A stretch of 40,967 bases of DNA from a virus: positions 1 to 40,967 of IMG/VR virus record IMGVR_UViG_3300030385_002010; one strand, 5' to 3'. A program made the position numbers and the translations under genes. Below are positions 29,647 through 39,509 of this stretch, piece by piece; position 1 is the first letter of the stretch; every line of letters starts with the position of its first letter. Under the pieces are notes generated by a model. It saw only the letters and a program-made list of their open reading frames with translations, was not told the DNA's origin and did no database searches.

Positions 29647-31211
29647 ACATTAATACTGAAAATGTAAGCGAAGCTGAGAGTGTTCTACAACTAGCCAAGA
29701 ATGACCTGATATCATTCGGTAAATTGTTTCTACCACAGGATTTTATGCGTAGTGAAACTCCTCCATTCCATTACGAGGTTGCTGATTGTATTGATAACGA
29801 GGATATTCGACAATTGGCAGTTATTCTACCACGTGGACATGGTAAAACTGTATTGACCAAGGCAGGAATCCTTAAAGACTTCTTGTTTTGTCCAGAGGAT
29901 GACCACTTATTCTATGCTTGGGTTTCAGCCACTTATAAGCTATCAGTCGGTAATATGGATTATATAAAACATCATTTGACTCATAATGAAAAAATATTGT
30001 ATTATTTTGGTACAATGAAGGGTAGCAAATGGACTGAGGAAGATATTGAGCTAACTAATGGTTGTAAATTAATTTCAAAATCAAATGTTGCAGGAATACG
30101 TGGTGGTAGTAAATTACACAAGAGATACGATTTAATTATACTGGATGACTTCGAACATGAAGCCAATACTATCACAAAAGATGCACGTGATAAAAATGCG
30201 AATCTTGTTACTGCTGTTGTTTTTCCTGCCCTCGAGCCTCATACTGGGCGTTTACGAATTAATGGTACTCCTGTGCATTATGATTCTTTCATTAATAATC
30301 TACTTACTAGTTTCTATAAGGCAAAAAAGAATGGGAAAGCAGACGAATTTGCCTGGAAAGTAATGACATATAAGGCTCGTAATGAAAGTGGTTCACTTCT
30401 TTGGCCTAGTTTCTTTACTGATAAAGTTCTTAAACAACGCAAGAAGTTTTATATTGATTCTGGTCAACCTTCTAAATATTGGCAGGAATATTTCATGGAG
30501 GTACAGAGCGAAGAAGATGCAATATGGATTCGAGATGATATAAAGTATTGGTCTGGTTACTACCATTATGAGGACAATCAGGGTAACCTAATAATTAATG
30601 GGGAACAAACGCCAGTTAACACGTTTATAGGATGTGACCCAGCTACAGACATTGATACGAAAGAGTCAGACTTTTCTGTAATAATGGTCATTGCAATCGA
30701 CCCCGATAACAACGCTTATGTTGTAGAATACGAGAGACATCGTAGTATTCCAACAATCGGGGGTAAATCATTTGATGGCAGTATCCGAGGCAAGAAAGGA
30801 GTTGTTGATTATATAATGGATTTATACGAAAAGTATCATTGTAATTCAGCGACCGTAGAAGATGTGGCTATGAACCGTAGTATATTTCAGGCCCTGAACG
30901 AAGAAAGAAGATTAAGAAATAAGTTCAATGTATCAGTTATTCCGCAAAAGCCAGGGGGGACAAATAAGAGAAATAGAATTTATAGCGGGTTATCGGCGCG
31001 TTTCAGTATGAAGACAGTGCATTTAAAGGAAAATATGTTTGATTTAGTTACAGAAGTGCTTACTTTCGGGCCAAGAATGGCTCATGACGATACAATTGAG
31101 ACCCTATACTATGCTTTATTGCACGCGTTCCCACCTGGGATGCATAAAGACGATAAGGGTAAATTTGTTGTGAGAAAAAGAAAACAAGCAAAAAGTTGGG
31201 TAGTAGCATAA
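29628..31211 (+). CDS. terL: Terminase large subunit
   Basis: 527 residues (522 if the second Met at 29643 is used). The ATPase has Walker A PRGHGKT (68-74), Walker B LIILDDFE (169-176) and coupling motif INGTP (211-215). The nuclease has D337 (GCDPATD), E411 (ATVEDVA) and D487/D488 (MAHDDTIE). It cleaves concatemeric DNA and pumps it into the procapsid through the portal. The gene overlaps its small membrane-protein neighbour by 19 bases, and its TAA overlaps the next ATG. Confidence 0.95.
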   Translation: MLLQKMNINTENVSEAESVLQLAKNDLISFGKLFLPQDFMRSETPPFHYEVADCIDNEDIRQLAVILPRGHGKTVLTKAGILKDFLFCPEDDHLFYAWVSATYKLSVGNMDYIKHHLTHNEKILYYFGTMKGSKWTEEDIELTNGCKLISKSNVAGIRGGSKLHKRYDLIILDDFEHEANTITKDARDKNANLVTAVVFPALEPHTGRLRINGTPVHYDSFINNLLTSFYKAKKNGKADEFAWKVMTYKARNESGSLLWPSFFTDKVLKQRKKFYIDSGQPSKYWQEYFMEVQSEEDAIWIRDDIKYWSGYYHYEDNQGNLIINGEQTPVNTFIGCDPATDIDTKESDFSVIMVIAIDPDNNAYVVEYERHRSIPTIGGKSFDGSIRGKKGVVDYIMDLYEKYHCNSATVEDVAMNRSIFQALNEERRLRNKFNVSVIPQKPGGTNKRNRIYSGLSARFSMKTVHLKENMFDLVTEVLTFGPRMAHDDTIETLYYALLHAFPPGMHKDDKGKFVVRKRKQAKSWVVA

Positions 31212-31543
31212 TGAGTGACGTTCTTTTTAGCGATAAAGGAATTGCCATATTACCTCATAAGATGGGGGCCGAGTTAAAAGAGGTTAGCGCCTTGGATAAC
31301 TTCGGTAAAAATGTTCTTGGATTTGGCGTTGACGAGTATAACGAATCAATCGGATCCAATGAAACCCCGTCAGATTTGCCTTGGTCATCGACTGAGATGA
31401 TTAATAAGTATAGAAGGCTTATACTTGACAGATTGATGGCTGTGCCTCCAAAAAGTACATTGTACGGTTCAAGGGGTCAGGCGTTAATGCGCAGTAGGCA
31501 ACTCTACAATGATGGGGAAGGCGGACAACCTTCAGGATTCTAG
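31211..31543 (+). CDS. Small protein between terminase and portal
   Basis: 110 residues from the ATG at 31211 (TAATG overlap with the terminase). Sequence is mixed (DNFGKNVLGFGVDEYNE, INKYRRLILDRLMAVPPKS). No known motif. It ends ten bases before the portal gene; possibly a packaging or connector accessory. Confidence 0.57.
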   Translation: MSDVLFSDKGIAILPHKMGAELKEVSALDNFGKNVLGFGVDEYNESIGSNETPSDLPWSSTEMINKYRRLILDRLMAVPPKSTLYGSRGQALMRSRQLYNDGEGGQPSGF

Positions 31544-31552
31544 GAGGCCTAG

Positions 31553-33817
31553 ATGGCAAGAAAAAATAAGGGGGCTGTAAATAAACAACTTTGGGATAGA
31601 GCTAATAGCACCCACCGCCGTAAATGGCAGTTTACAAGTCAAAAAGGATTTGATTTTTACCTCGATGAGCAACTAACAAAAGAAGAATCGGATTCTCTAA
31701 AAGAATCTGGTATGCCAAGTTTCACGATTAATAGGGTATTGCCTATTGTCGAGATAATGAAATACTTTGTTACAGCGCAGAATCCAAGATGGAAAGCTGT
31801 TGGTGTAACTGGTGATGATACTGATATTGCTCAAGTCCATTCCGATATATCAGAATATTGTTGGTATATATCAAATGGTAAATCTTTATATAGTCAGGTA
31901 ATTCTAGACTCTCTAACGAAAGGAGTTGGATACTTCTTAGTCGATGTTGAACAGGATATGGACATTGGTAAGGGTGAGGTAATCTTCAAGAGAATTGAAC
32001 CATACGATGTCTTTGTTGACCCAATGAGCCGTGACTTTCTATTCAGAGATGCAGGATTTATAACTGTTCGTAAAAATGTAACACGTACCCAGTTGAAGAA
32101 TCTATTCCCTGAATTTTCTAGAAAAATACAAAGGGCAAGTCCTGGTTCAGGGTCTGGTGTCACAGAAACCCTTTCATTGAGAGATAGGGACGAATCGAAG
32201 ATTATACAGCAGGAAGATATCAGTCTTGGTATCGGTAGTGACGGTGATGACGATGATATAATTGCCTATTATGAAACCTATCAAAAGGTGAAGAAGCCAT
32301 TCATCAATGCATATATTAAATCACCTCCTGATGAAGTTGAAATGAGGGATATTCAAAAGGCAATTGATGTTGAGATAAAAGAATTTGCTGCTGAAATGAA
32401 TGTTCAACTTGAAGAGAAAAAGTTACAGATTCAGCAGGCATTACAGTCAGGTGAGATTATTCCCGATAGAGCTCAACTGGAACTTGAAAAAGCTGAAAAA
32501 GAAACGGCAGAGTCCATTCAACGTCAGAAACAGGTTCTAAGGTCACAAGCAGAAGAGATACGTTCCAAGATTGAGCAGACAATAATTCCAGAGGAAGACT
32601 TCAAAGAATTAATGAAGGAACCTGAATTCGCCAATAAGGTGGTTGATTCAGTCAAGTTCTATGAGTATCGAGTTGACCTTGTATGCAGTGTTGGTGAGGA
32701 TACCTTCTTATACGAATATGAATTGCCTATAAATGAGTATCCAATAATACCAATTCCATATATTTACACTGGAACTCCATATCCGATGTCAGCCGTGATG
32801 CCACTAATTGGTAAACAACAGGAAATCAATAAGGCTCATCAGATTATGATTCATAATGCAAATCTTGCATCGAATCTTAGGTGGATATACGAGGAAGGTT
32901 CAGTTGATGAAGAAGAATGGGAAAGATATTCATCATCCCCAGGGGCATTATTAAAGTATCGTCAGGGATTTAATCCCCCAACTCCTGTATTACCAGCTCC
33001 AATCAACAATGCTTTCTATACAATAACTCAAGAAGGTAAATCTGATGCTGAGTACATATCTGGTGTACCATCTGCGATGATGGGATTCACCCAGGACCAG
33101 CCAGAGACTTACAGGGGTCTTCTTGCTAACGATGAATTTGGTACTAGAAGATTAAAGGCGTGGATGGGTAGTATTGTTGAACCTGCACTTGAACAACTAG
33201 GTAAGTGTTTTCAAATGGTATCACAGAGTCACTATACAATCGACAAGATATTTAGACTAGTACAACCTGAGGCTGGTCAAAAAGAAGGCGGAGAAGAGAA
33301 AGAGTCAAGAATTAATATACCAATCTACAATGATTATGGCGAGGCAGTCGGTAAATGGAATGACTACGCAGCGGGTAAGTTTGATGTACGTATTGTAGCT
33401 GGGGCAACGATGCCATTAAATAGATGGGCATTACTTGAGGAATATTTCAGATGGTTCCAGGCTGGTCTAATTGATGACATAGCCATGATTGGTGAAACTG
33501 ATATAAGAAATAAAGAAAGAATTATTGAGCGTAAGTCGTTATATGCACAATTGCAATCACAACTACAACAAATGGAAGAAGCAGTAAAAGATAAAGATGG
33601 GACAATAGAAACCTTGAGCCGTCAACTAGTACAGGCCGGTATAAAAGACAAGGTAAAAAGTGGTGAAGTAGAAGTAAGAAAAGATGTGATACAGACAGAA
33701 GCTCAACAAAAACTTCTTAGGGGACTGCTCAAGGGTGAGTTTGATACCGCTAAGAAAGACCTGAAGCGGGAGGTAAAATCCGCTGTAGATAGTGCAAAAC
33801 AAACTGTTGGAAAATAG
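31553..33817 (+). CDS. Portal (head-tail connector) protein, P22-type size
   Basis: 754 residues, close to P22 gp1 (725). A perfect AGGAGG lies five bases before the ATG. The N-terminal part follows the portal pattern: WDRANSTHRRKWQF, GMPSFTINRVLPIVEIMKYF, then KRIEPYDVFVDPMSRDF. A charged coiled-coil insertion spans about residues 255-350 (EIKEFAAEMNVQLEEKKLQI). Later VPSAMMGFTQDQPETYRGLLA precedes the helical end. Twelve copies would form the ring through which DNA is packaged and ejected. A second charged region forms the C-terminus. Placement between terminase and scaffold is classical. Confidence 0.87.
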   Translation: MARKNKGAVNKQLWDRANSTHRRKWQFTSQKGFDFYLDEQLTKEESDSLKESGMPSFTINRVLPIVEIMKYFVTAQNPRWKAVGVTGDDTDIAQVHSDISEYCWYISNGKSLYSQVILDSLTKGVGYFLVDVEQDMDIGKGEVIFKRIEPYDVFVDPMSRDFLFRDAGFITVRKNVTRTQLKNLFPEFSRKIQRASPGSGSGVTETLSLRDRDESKIIQQEDISLGIGSDGDDDDIIAYYETYQKVKKPFINAYIKSPPDEVEMRDIQKAIDVEIKEFAAEMNVQLEEKKLQIQQALQSGEIIPDRAQLELEKAEKETAESIQRQKQVLRSQAEEIRSKIEQTIIPEEDFKELMKEPEFANKVVDSVKFYEYRVDLVCSVGEDTFLYEYELPINEYPIIPIPYIYTGTPYPMSAVMPLIGKQQEINKAHQIMIHNANLASNLRWIYEEGSVDEEEWERYSSSPGALLKYRQGFNPPTPVLPAPINNAFYTITQEGKSDAEYISGVPSAMMGFTQDQPETYRGLLANDEFGTRRLKAWMGSIVEPALEQLGKCFQMVSQSHYTIDKIFRLVQPEAGQKEGGEEKESRINIPIYNDYGEAVGKWNDYAAGKFDVRIVAGATMPLNRWALLEEYFRWFQAGLIDDIAMIGETDIRNKERIIERKSLYAQLQSQLQQMEEAVKDKDGTIETLSRQLVQAGIKDKVKSGEVEVRKDVIQTEAQQKLLRGLLKGEFDTAKKDLKREVKSAVDSAKQTVGK

Positions 33818-33862
33818 TGAAAATATTTTGTAAATTAATATAAATGAAAAGGAGTTCATAAT

Positions 33863-34714
33863 ATGGAAGAACAAGTAGGTAACGCTTTGAATGATATTGA
33901 TTTCAATCAAGCCCCCGAAGCAGAACTTCCTGCCAACGACAGTAAGTCAAGTGAAGATTTTTTCGAGGCACTTGATAGAAATGTTAACGGTTTAATACAA
34001 GATGAGGTTCAGACAACTTCTGCTCCACAGCAGGACCCTGACCCACAAATAAGCCAAGAGGATTTAGGTTCTCTTGAAAAAAGATATTCGGATTCAAGTA
34101 GAGAAGCAAAACGGCTAAACTCCCGTTTGAAGGAACTTGAGCCATATCTTCCAGTCCTCGATGCAATGAGAGAAGACCCCAATTTAATTTCTCATGTGAG
34201 GAATTATTTTGAGGGTGGCGGTCAAGCCCCTGAAAGTATGAAGGATAAATTCGAACTGGATGAAGATTTCGTGTTCGACCCTGATGAGGCTATGTCTGAC
34301 ACAGGTTCTGACTCTGCTAAAGTTCTGAACGCTACGATTGATGGTGTTGTTCAACGAAGGTTGAATGAAACTCTTTCAAAGCAGCAAATGGAGAACAGTC
34401 GACTCAGTGATGAAGCGTCATTTCGTGCTCAGCATGATTTATCGCAGGATCAATGGGTGGACTTTACAAAGTTTGCCAAAAACAAAACTTTAGAACTGGA
34501 AGATATTCTCTATTTAAAAAATAGGGAAACTCGTGAACAAAACATAGCAAAGGAAGCAAGTAAAGGTGTGGCAGCTCATATGAGAGACACTCAGAGTCGC
34601 CCACGTTCATTAGCTACGTCAGGTAGCGCACAAGTCGATAAGTCAGCAGACGATCAAATCTTTGATACTATCTTAGGCTCAGACCGTGAGTTTGATAACA
34701 TCTTCGGACAATAA
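33863..34714 (+). CDS. Scaffolding protein
   Basis: 283 residues, acidic and helical, with AAGGAG eight bases before the ATG. The N-terminus is disordered (PEAELPANDSKSSEDFFEAL), the middle is coiled-coil (EKRYSDSSREAKRLNSRLKE) and the C-terminus ends SDREFDNIFGQ. No catalytic motif. Location between portal and major capsid and composition fit an internal scaffold that guides procapsid assembly. Confidence 0.78.
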   Translation: MEEQVGNALNDIDFNQAPEAELPANDSKSSEDFFEALDRNVNGLIQDEVQTTSAPQQDPDPQISQEDLGSLEKRYSDSSREAKRLNSRLKELEPYLPVLDAMREDPNLISHVRNYFEGGGQAPESMKDKFELDEDFVFDPDEAMSDTGSDSAKVLNATIDGVVQRRLNETLSKQQMENSRLSDEASFRAQHDLSQDQWVDFTKFAKNKTLELEDILYLKNRETREQNIAKEASKGVAAHMRDTQSRPRSLATSGSAQVDKSADDQIFDTILGSDREFDNIFGQ

Positions 34715-34753
34715 TGTTCGGAGATTAACTTAGGTAAAAGATAGGAGTTAAAC

Positions 34754-36325
34754 ATGGCTGATGTATTCGGTTTAAGTACATATAGTGATGTTGCTACTTG
34801 GTCTGATGGAACCAGTAAAGATACTGGTGACTTAAGGCGACGATATAATTTTGGAGATAGAGTTTCTGAACTAGCAATAGCTCAGGATCCATTTTTCCGT
34901 TTTGTATCTAAAGTAGCAAAGAGACCTACTGATGACCCTGAATTCAAGTTCACAGAACGCAGACCCTCTTATCATAAACGATATGCATATGTATCCGGAT
35001 GGATTGAACAGGATAACACCGATGTTGTTGGTGGAACGGGCGGCGATGCCGACCTGACTGCTTATAATGATGGTGGAGCTCCAGCTTCAATGTCAACCGG
35101 CGACACTGTTAAGGTTTATATGTCAACTGACTATGAATCAGCAGGCAATATGCAATCTGTTTATGGGCAAACACAAGGCAAGGTAGATGTTGGCGCAAGT
35201 GGTACAAGACCTGAATTCTTTTTACCCGACCAGGTAGTTAGAATTCCGTTGTCAAGTACTGATGGCGGTGGCGATGCTGGAAGTGAGATTCTGATACGTG
35301 TTAAAAGCGTAACAGGCTCACTTACTAAAGACAGCCGTGAATGTGTTTTGTTAGAAGGTGAAGTAATTAAAGTTGCTGCAAGTGGCTATAATTACTTAGC
35401 TGGGTGGACAAGCGATAATATTGGTTGGGGTGGCTCAGCAGATGATGCCACTGTTCACGATCAAAGTATTGCAAGTGAACTTGAAGGAAGACGGTCTCAT
35501 GTAGTAGGTAGTGCTCATGGCCAAGGTTCTGGTTATCCGGAAACCTGGAAAGACCAACCCTTTACAACGGGTTTTGGTCTTACACAGATTTTCAAAACCA
35601 CCATGGCTATGAATAATACGACTCGTGCGACGGTTCTGAAATATGAACCAAACGAGTTCGCGAGAATATGGCGTGAAAAACTGATTGAACATAAGTGGGA
35701 TATCGAACAAGCAATGCTTTTCGGTTCTCAAGGTTCAGTTAGCAGCGTTCAATATACGCAGGGTGCAATTGATTTCATTTCCAGTTATGGTAATGTTTTC
35801 GGTTTGACGTTGGCAAGTAAAACTCAAGATGATTTTCTTGACGACTTGTCGAACTTCCTTGACCCGCGTTATAATAACGCAAATGCGTCAGTATTCTTCT
35901 GTGATACGCAAACATATAACTGGTTGCATAAACTCAGTGGATATTTTGCAAACAACATCGGCATGGTTGAGCCTGGTGCAAGTTCTCCGGCAGCGGATGG
36001 ACAGGCATATGGTCGTTATGACTTTTCCAGAGGCGGCAAACAGAATATGTTTGGCGTGGCTGTAAATATCATTTCAACACCTTATGGTGATATGAGAGTT
36101 GTTCGCAATGTTCACTTAGATAAAAGTCCTATTAAACTATTAGCAATCAATATGAGGCATTGCTCTATGCGGCCTCTGGTTGGTAATGGTATTAATCGTG
36201 ACACTGCAATCTATGTTGGCGTTCAAACGCTTGAAAACAGTGGTGTTGACCGTAGAGTCGACTTAATCCAAAGTGAAATAGGTATGGAATGGCAGATGCC
36301 AGAAGCCCATGCTTATTGGTCGTAG
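34754..36325 (+). CDS. Major capsid protein
   Basis: 523 residues, with GATAGGAG before the ATG. The large, Gly/Asp-rich product lies immediately after the scaffold. Features include DRVSELAIAQDPFFRFVSKV near the N-terminus, VDVGASGTRPEFFLPDQVVR with a beta-rich segment in the middle, and EFARIWREKLIEHKWDIEQA in the helical spine-like part. The C-terminus is NSGVDRRVDLIQSEIGMEWQ. I read this as an HK97-fold capsid subunit, perhaps of the N4/DUF4043-like type; family name uncertain, role confident from context. Confidence 0.85.
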   Translation: MADVFGLSTYSDVATWSDGTSKDTGDLRRRYNFGDRVSELAIAQDPFFRFVSKVAKRPTDDPEFKFTERRPSYHKRYAYVSGWIEQDNTDVVGGTGGDADLTAYNDGGAPASMSTGDTVKVYMSTDYESAGNMQSVYGQTQGKVDVGASGTRPEFFLPDQVVRIPLSSTDGGGDAGSEILIRVKSVTGSLTKDSRECVLLEGEVIKVAASGYNYLAGWTSDNIGWGGSADDATVHDQSIASELEGRRSHVVGSAHGQGSGYPETWKDQPFTTGFGLTQIFKTTMAMNNTTRATVLKYEPNEFARIWREKLIEHKWDIEQAMLFGSQGSVSSVQYTQGAIDFISSYGNVFGLTLASKTQDDFLDDLSNFLDPRYNNANASVFFCDTQTYNWLHKLSGYFANNIGMVEPGASSPAADGQAYGRYDFSRGGKQNMFGVAVNIISTPYGDMRVVRNVHLDKSPIKLLAINMRHCSMRPLVGNGINRDTAIYVGVQTLENSGVDRRVDLIQSEIGMEWQMPEAHAYWS

Positions 36326-36336
36326 GAGGTTAGATT

Positions 36337-36912
36337 ATGTCTATACCCCTATATGGTCAAAATAAAGATGGTGATGCTCTAAATTCAGCAGCAGAAAATA
36401 ATGCTGGTGGATATAGAGATATTTCAATCATTACCGCTGGTGACGCTTCACATACGTTAACTACTGCTGATGCTGGTGTTATTAATATATCAGCTGCTCT
36501 CGCGAGTGGAGCAGTAATTAAACTGCCTGCAGCAACCAAAGCAAGAGTAGGACTGAGATACAGAATACTCTTCTCTGGAACGATGGCAGCAGCTGCAACG
36601 ATTGACCTTCCCGATTCTGGGACAGCAGTCTTTGTAGGAGTTGTTACACAAAATAGAAGTGGTAATGGTGCAGGAGTGGCAGATGCCGCTGCTGTAAACA
36701 GGACTACAGTTGTGACTACTTTAGCTCAAGGTGAGAAGTCGATAGAACTTGACGAGAATGACGTAACATTTGGAGGTGCTATTGGAACTGATTTAGAGTT
36801 CTACTATGCATCAAAACATGAAGTTATTGTCTCAGGTAGTATTCTTGTAAATGTAGCATCTACAGCTCTTGATGGGCTTCAAGCTACTATGTTCACAGGA
36901 ACAGGTTACTAG
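36337..36912 (+). CDS. Capsid decoration or head-fibre-like protein
   Basis: 191 residues, with GTAGGAGG before the ATG. Composition is Ala/Gly/Thr/Val-rich and beta-type (DASHTLTTADAGVINISAAL, IKLPAATKARVGLRYRILFS). It has the look of trimeric head-decoration or fibre-base proteins encoded after the capsid gene. It is followed by a terminator-like hairpin, as expected after the most highly expressed head genes. Confidence 0.65.
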   Translation: MSIPLYGQNKDGDALNSAAENNAGGYRDISIITAGDASHTLTTADAGVINISAALASGAVIKLPAATKARVGLRYRILFSGTMAAAATIDLPDSGTAVFVGVVTQNRSGNGAGVADAAAVNRTTVVTTLAQGEKSIELDENDVTFGGAIGTDLEFYYASKHEVIVSGSILVNVASTALDGLQATMFTGTGY

Positions 36913-36969
36913 ATTATAGTACAAAAGTCTTAAATTCGAGAGGTAATAGCTCGATATAGAGATAAATTT

Positions 36970-37022
36970 GGAGGCCGGTCATGCTAGGTTTGACCTCCTT
37001 TTTCCTAGTGTAACTGGCCTCC
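36970..37022 (+). terminator. Terminator with competing alternative stems (possible attenuator)
   Basis: GGAGG (36970-36974) pairs with CCTCC (36994-36998), helped by the inner pair GGTCA/TGACC, and is followed by TTTTT (36999-37003). Two other stems compete: GGAGGCC (36970-36976) with GGCCTCC (37016-37022), and CTAGG (36984-36988) with CCTAG (37004-37008). The layout allows a terminator/antiterminator switch after the capsid genes; only base-pairing is seen. Confidence 0.68.
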
Positions 37023-37046
37023 TTATTACAAAAGTAAAGATTTGAT

Positions 37047-39002
37047 ATGGCAACAACAAACATAGAACTAGATATTGAAAATATAACTGGAGTATCTGAT
37101 GCAAATGCTCAGTTTCTTATCTCTGGTCAGAAATTTGTGGTTGCCAGTGTCCCAAAAAATTTATTGAAGTGGGCAGCCACTCTCACATCTGCAAGTAGTC
37201 ATGGTGGAAATACTTCACAAGGAATTAATATAGTTATGCCCACTGCCACTGATAGCATATTAGATGTATCAAGAAATGGATTTAGTGCATCTGAAGTTCC
37301 ATATAGTATGAAAGGATTTATAGCAAATACAGCAAGTCTTCACTTAGCTACTGATACGTACCCAAAGTATTATCTTGATAATGCAGTCACTGACAAGGGT
37401 GTAATAGTTATAGTTAAACCTATTCCAACTGATTCTGAAACTGCCAGAGTTTTATATGTAGATTCTACTAAAATAGATGATGACTGTGATTTAAGAAATG
37501 CAGTCGTATTCCATGCCAGTGCTCAGGAGTTCGAGAAATTATCATCAAGTAAAATTACTGATTGGGCTGATTTGAGTTTACCAGTCTCTCCATCCTCTCC
37601 AACATTATCAAGTAGTTCAGTTTCATTCAGTACAAGTGCTCCAGTTTATATAAAACCATCACTTACCACAAAGGTTGCCTTCAGTTCGTTCACAAGTGGA
37701 TTAAGTGAAACAGACCCTGGATCTATATCGCTTACTGCGGTGGCTCCATCTACACCATCAAATCCATCAATATCTTATTCAAACGCATCATTGGGTGATG
37801 AGGTCATTGGAGCTCAGGATGCTGTTTCAAGTGCTCAGGATTCAATTGCGGCAGCTCAAGATGCAATAACAACTGCGGTTGATGGATACACAGGCGAGTT
37901 AAATACAACAGCGGATACTGATGCGTCAGGCGATGACACATCTGTATATACAACTCCACCGATTACCACAGGCACAATTCTAACAGCAATGGCTAGTGAT
38001 TCTGACGTAACGGTTGGAGAAGATGCTGAGTTCGATAATTTTTCACAGTGGTTTAATGTAGCTGGTGAGTATATTGAAGACCAGGAAGATTTTGAGTTAG
38101 CAGGAGCTCAGGTACAAAAGATACAAACATTTATTAATGCTTTTCAAGCAGAGGTACAAAGTGCAACATCGGCAATGCAAGCCACAATTCAGGATGCACA
38201 AAATGCAACACAGGCATCAATAACGAATTCAAGGAATGATGTAAGTGTATTAACAGCAGGAATAAGTAGTAAAACTTCATCGAGTGTCGCAAAAATGCAG
38301 GCCTCGACAAATGCATCAGTAACAAAGATGCAACAATCAACATCTGCATCTATTGCCAAGATGCAACAATCCACTTCAGCGGCTGTTCAAAAGATGTCAC
38401 AATCAACGACCGCGGCAATTCAGAAAATGCAACAGTCAACAAATGTTAATATACAAAATGCATCAAAAACATTGGAAGCATCCATACAAGATTATGCAAT
38501 GGAGTTACAGAAGTATCAAGCAGATATTGGTAAGTATCAGGCTGATGTAGCAAAGGAGATACAGGAATATCAACAGAAACTTGCATTGTATTCTGCTGAA
38601 TTGAATGTTTCATTACAAGCATGGCAAAAAGAAGAGTCAGATAAAATTGATGTATTCAGGGCAAATATTGAGGATTCATTGAATAGTTTCAACGATGCTA
38701 ACGCTGAATATCAGGCTCAATTGCAAATAAGTATTCAGGATGCTCAACTTGATTCACAGGATGATGCACAAAAATTACAGAAATATGCTTCTGAATTGCA
38801 GGCTTACCAAGTCGATATAAGTGAGAAGGCACAAAAATTTACTTCTACTACTCAAAATGCTACTTTTTATTCAAATGAGTCAAAGAAGTATTATGACTGG
38901 GCATTGGCTGAGGTTAATATGTATATACAGAACAATAGTAAAATGATTAATCAAACAATGGCGGCTAAACAATCAGCCGACCAACAACAATATAGGAGAT
39001 AA
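37047..39002 (+). CDS. Long virion structural protein with hendecad coiled coil
   Basis: 651 residues. The N-terminal 160 residues are beta-rich (FLISGQKFVVASVPKNLLKW). Residues about 165-330 are a Ser/Thr/Pro-rich linker (SPSSPTLSSSSVSFSTSAPV). The C-terminal half is one long alpha-helical coiled coil containing exact 11-residue repeats (412-466) and Gln/Ala/Lys-rich continuation (YQADIGKYQADVAKEIQEYQ). This suits an elongated trimeric fibre or tail appendage, or an internal rod. Ribosome site is weak (AAAG), fitting lower expression after the terminator. Function not assigned by family. Confidence 0.65.
   Translation: MATTNIELDIENITGVSDANAQFLISGQKFVVASVPKNLLKWAATLTSASSHGGNTSQGINIVMPTATDSILDVSRNGFSASEVPYSMKGFIANTASLHLATDTYPKYYLDNAVTDKGVIVIVKPIPTDSETARVLYVDSTKIDDDCDLRNAVVFHASAQEFEKLSSSKITDWADLSLPVSPSSPTLSSSSVSFSTSAPVYIKPSLTTKVAFSSFTSGLSETDPGSISLTAVAPSTPSNPSISYSNASLGDEVIGAQDAVSSAQDSIAAAQDAITTAVDGYTGELNTTADTDASGDDTSVYTTPPITTGTILTAMASDSDVTVGEDAEFDNFSQWFNVAGEYIEDQEDFELAGAQVQKIQTFINAFQAEVQSATSAMQATIQDAQNATQASITNSRNDVSVLTAGISSKTSSSVAKMQASTNASVTKMQQSTSASIAKMQQSTSAAVQKMSQSTTAAIQKMQQSTNVNIQNASKTLEASIQDYAMELQKYQADIGKYQADVAKEIQEYQQKLALYSAELNVSLQAWQKEESDKIDVFRANIEDSLNSFNDANAEYQAQLQISIQDAQLDSQDDAQKLQKYASELQAYQVDISEKAQKFTSTTQNATFYSNESKKYYDWALAEVNMYIQNNSKMINQTMAAKQSADQQQYRR
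38280..38444 (+). repeat. Five tandem 11-residue coding repeats (hendecads)
   Basis: Five consecutive 33-base units encode an 11-residue motif centred on KMQQST (Lys at residues 416, 427, 438, 449 and 460). Hendecads make straight or right-handed coiled coils. DNA units are diverged, so the repeat is kept at protein level. Confidence 0.92.
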
Positions 39003-39005
39003 AAT

Positions 39006-39509
39006 ATGGCAAATGCGACCAGAATGAGAATCAATAATAATGCTCAGGTGTTTCATAGAGTTCCAGCAGCAGGTGATATGGCTGTACATGATGTAGGAAC
39101 AACTGATACTGCTGTTGCTTCTCTTGGAGGCTCTGGAGATTTCCAGCTTGAAGCTGACGCAACTGTTGCTTATGGGACATTAAATTTTGTTCAAGATGCA
39201 GCTGAACAAACATTGTATGCAGCTAATAGTAATGCTGAAATAACTATAGGAGCTACTGGTTTTATTCATATAAAAAATACAGGTTTTACAAGTTCTGATA
39301 AGGATACAGCAGTGGCATCTGGTTCTAAGATTACAATAGGTATGGCGGCTAGTCCTGCTTTTGCTACTGCAGGATTTTCGTTATTTGCTGGAGAAGCAAT
39401 ATGTCTTCACGGATTAGGTGCTGGTTCAGACCAGTTTACACAACTTTCTTGTGATTCTAGTGTAGCAGCTACTTATGTAGAAATAGTGTATTTAGCATCA
39501 TCAGCATAA
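39006..39509 (+). CDS. Virion structural protein, beta-rich
   Basis: 167 residues, with TATAGGAG before the ATG. The sequence is Ala/Gly/Thr-rich and beta-type (FIHIKNTGFTSSDKDTAVAS, FSLFAGEAICLHGLGAG), as in small tail or decoration proteins. It is the second gene of the post-terminator group and ends in a TAATG overlap with the adaptor gene. No family recognised. Confidence 0.6.
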   Translation: MANATRMRINNNAQVFHRVPAAGDMAVHDVGTTDTAVASLGGSGDFQLEADATVAYGTLNFVQDAAEQTLYAANSNAEITIGATGFIHIKNTGFTSSDKDTAVASGSKITIGMAASPAFATAGFSLFAGEAICLHGLGAGSDQFTQLSCDSSVAATYVEIVYLASSA

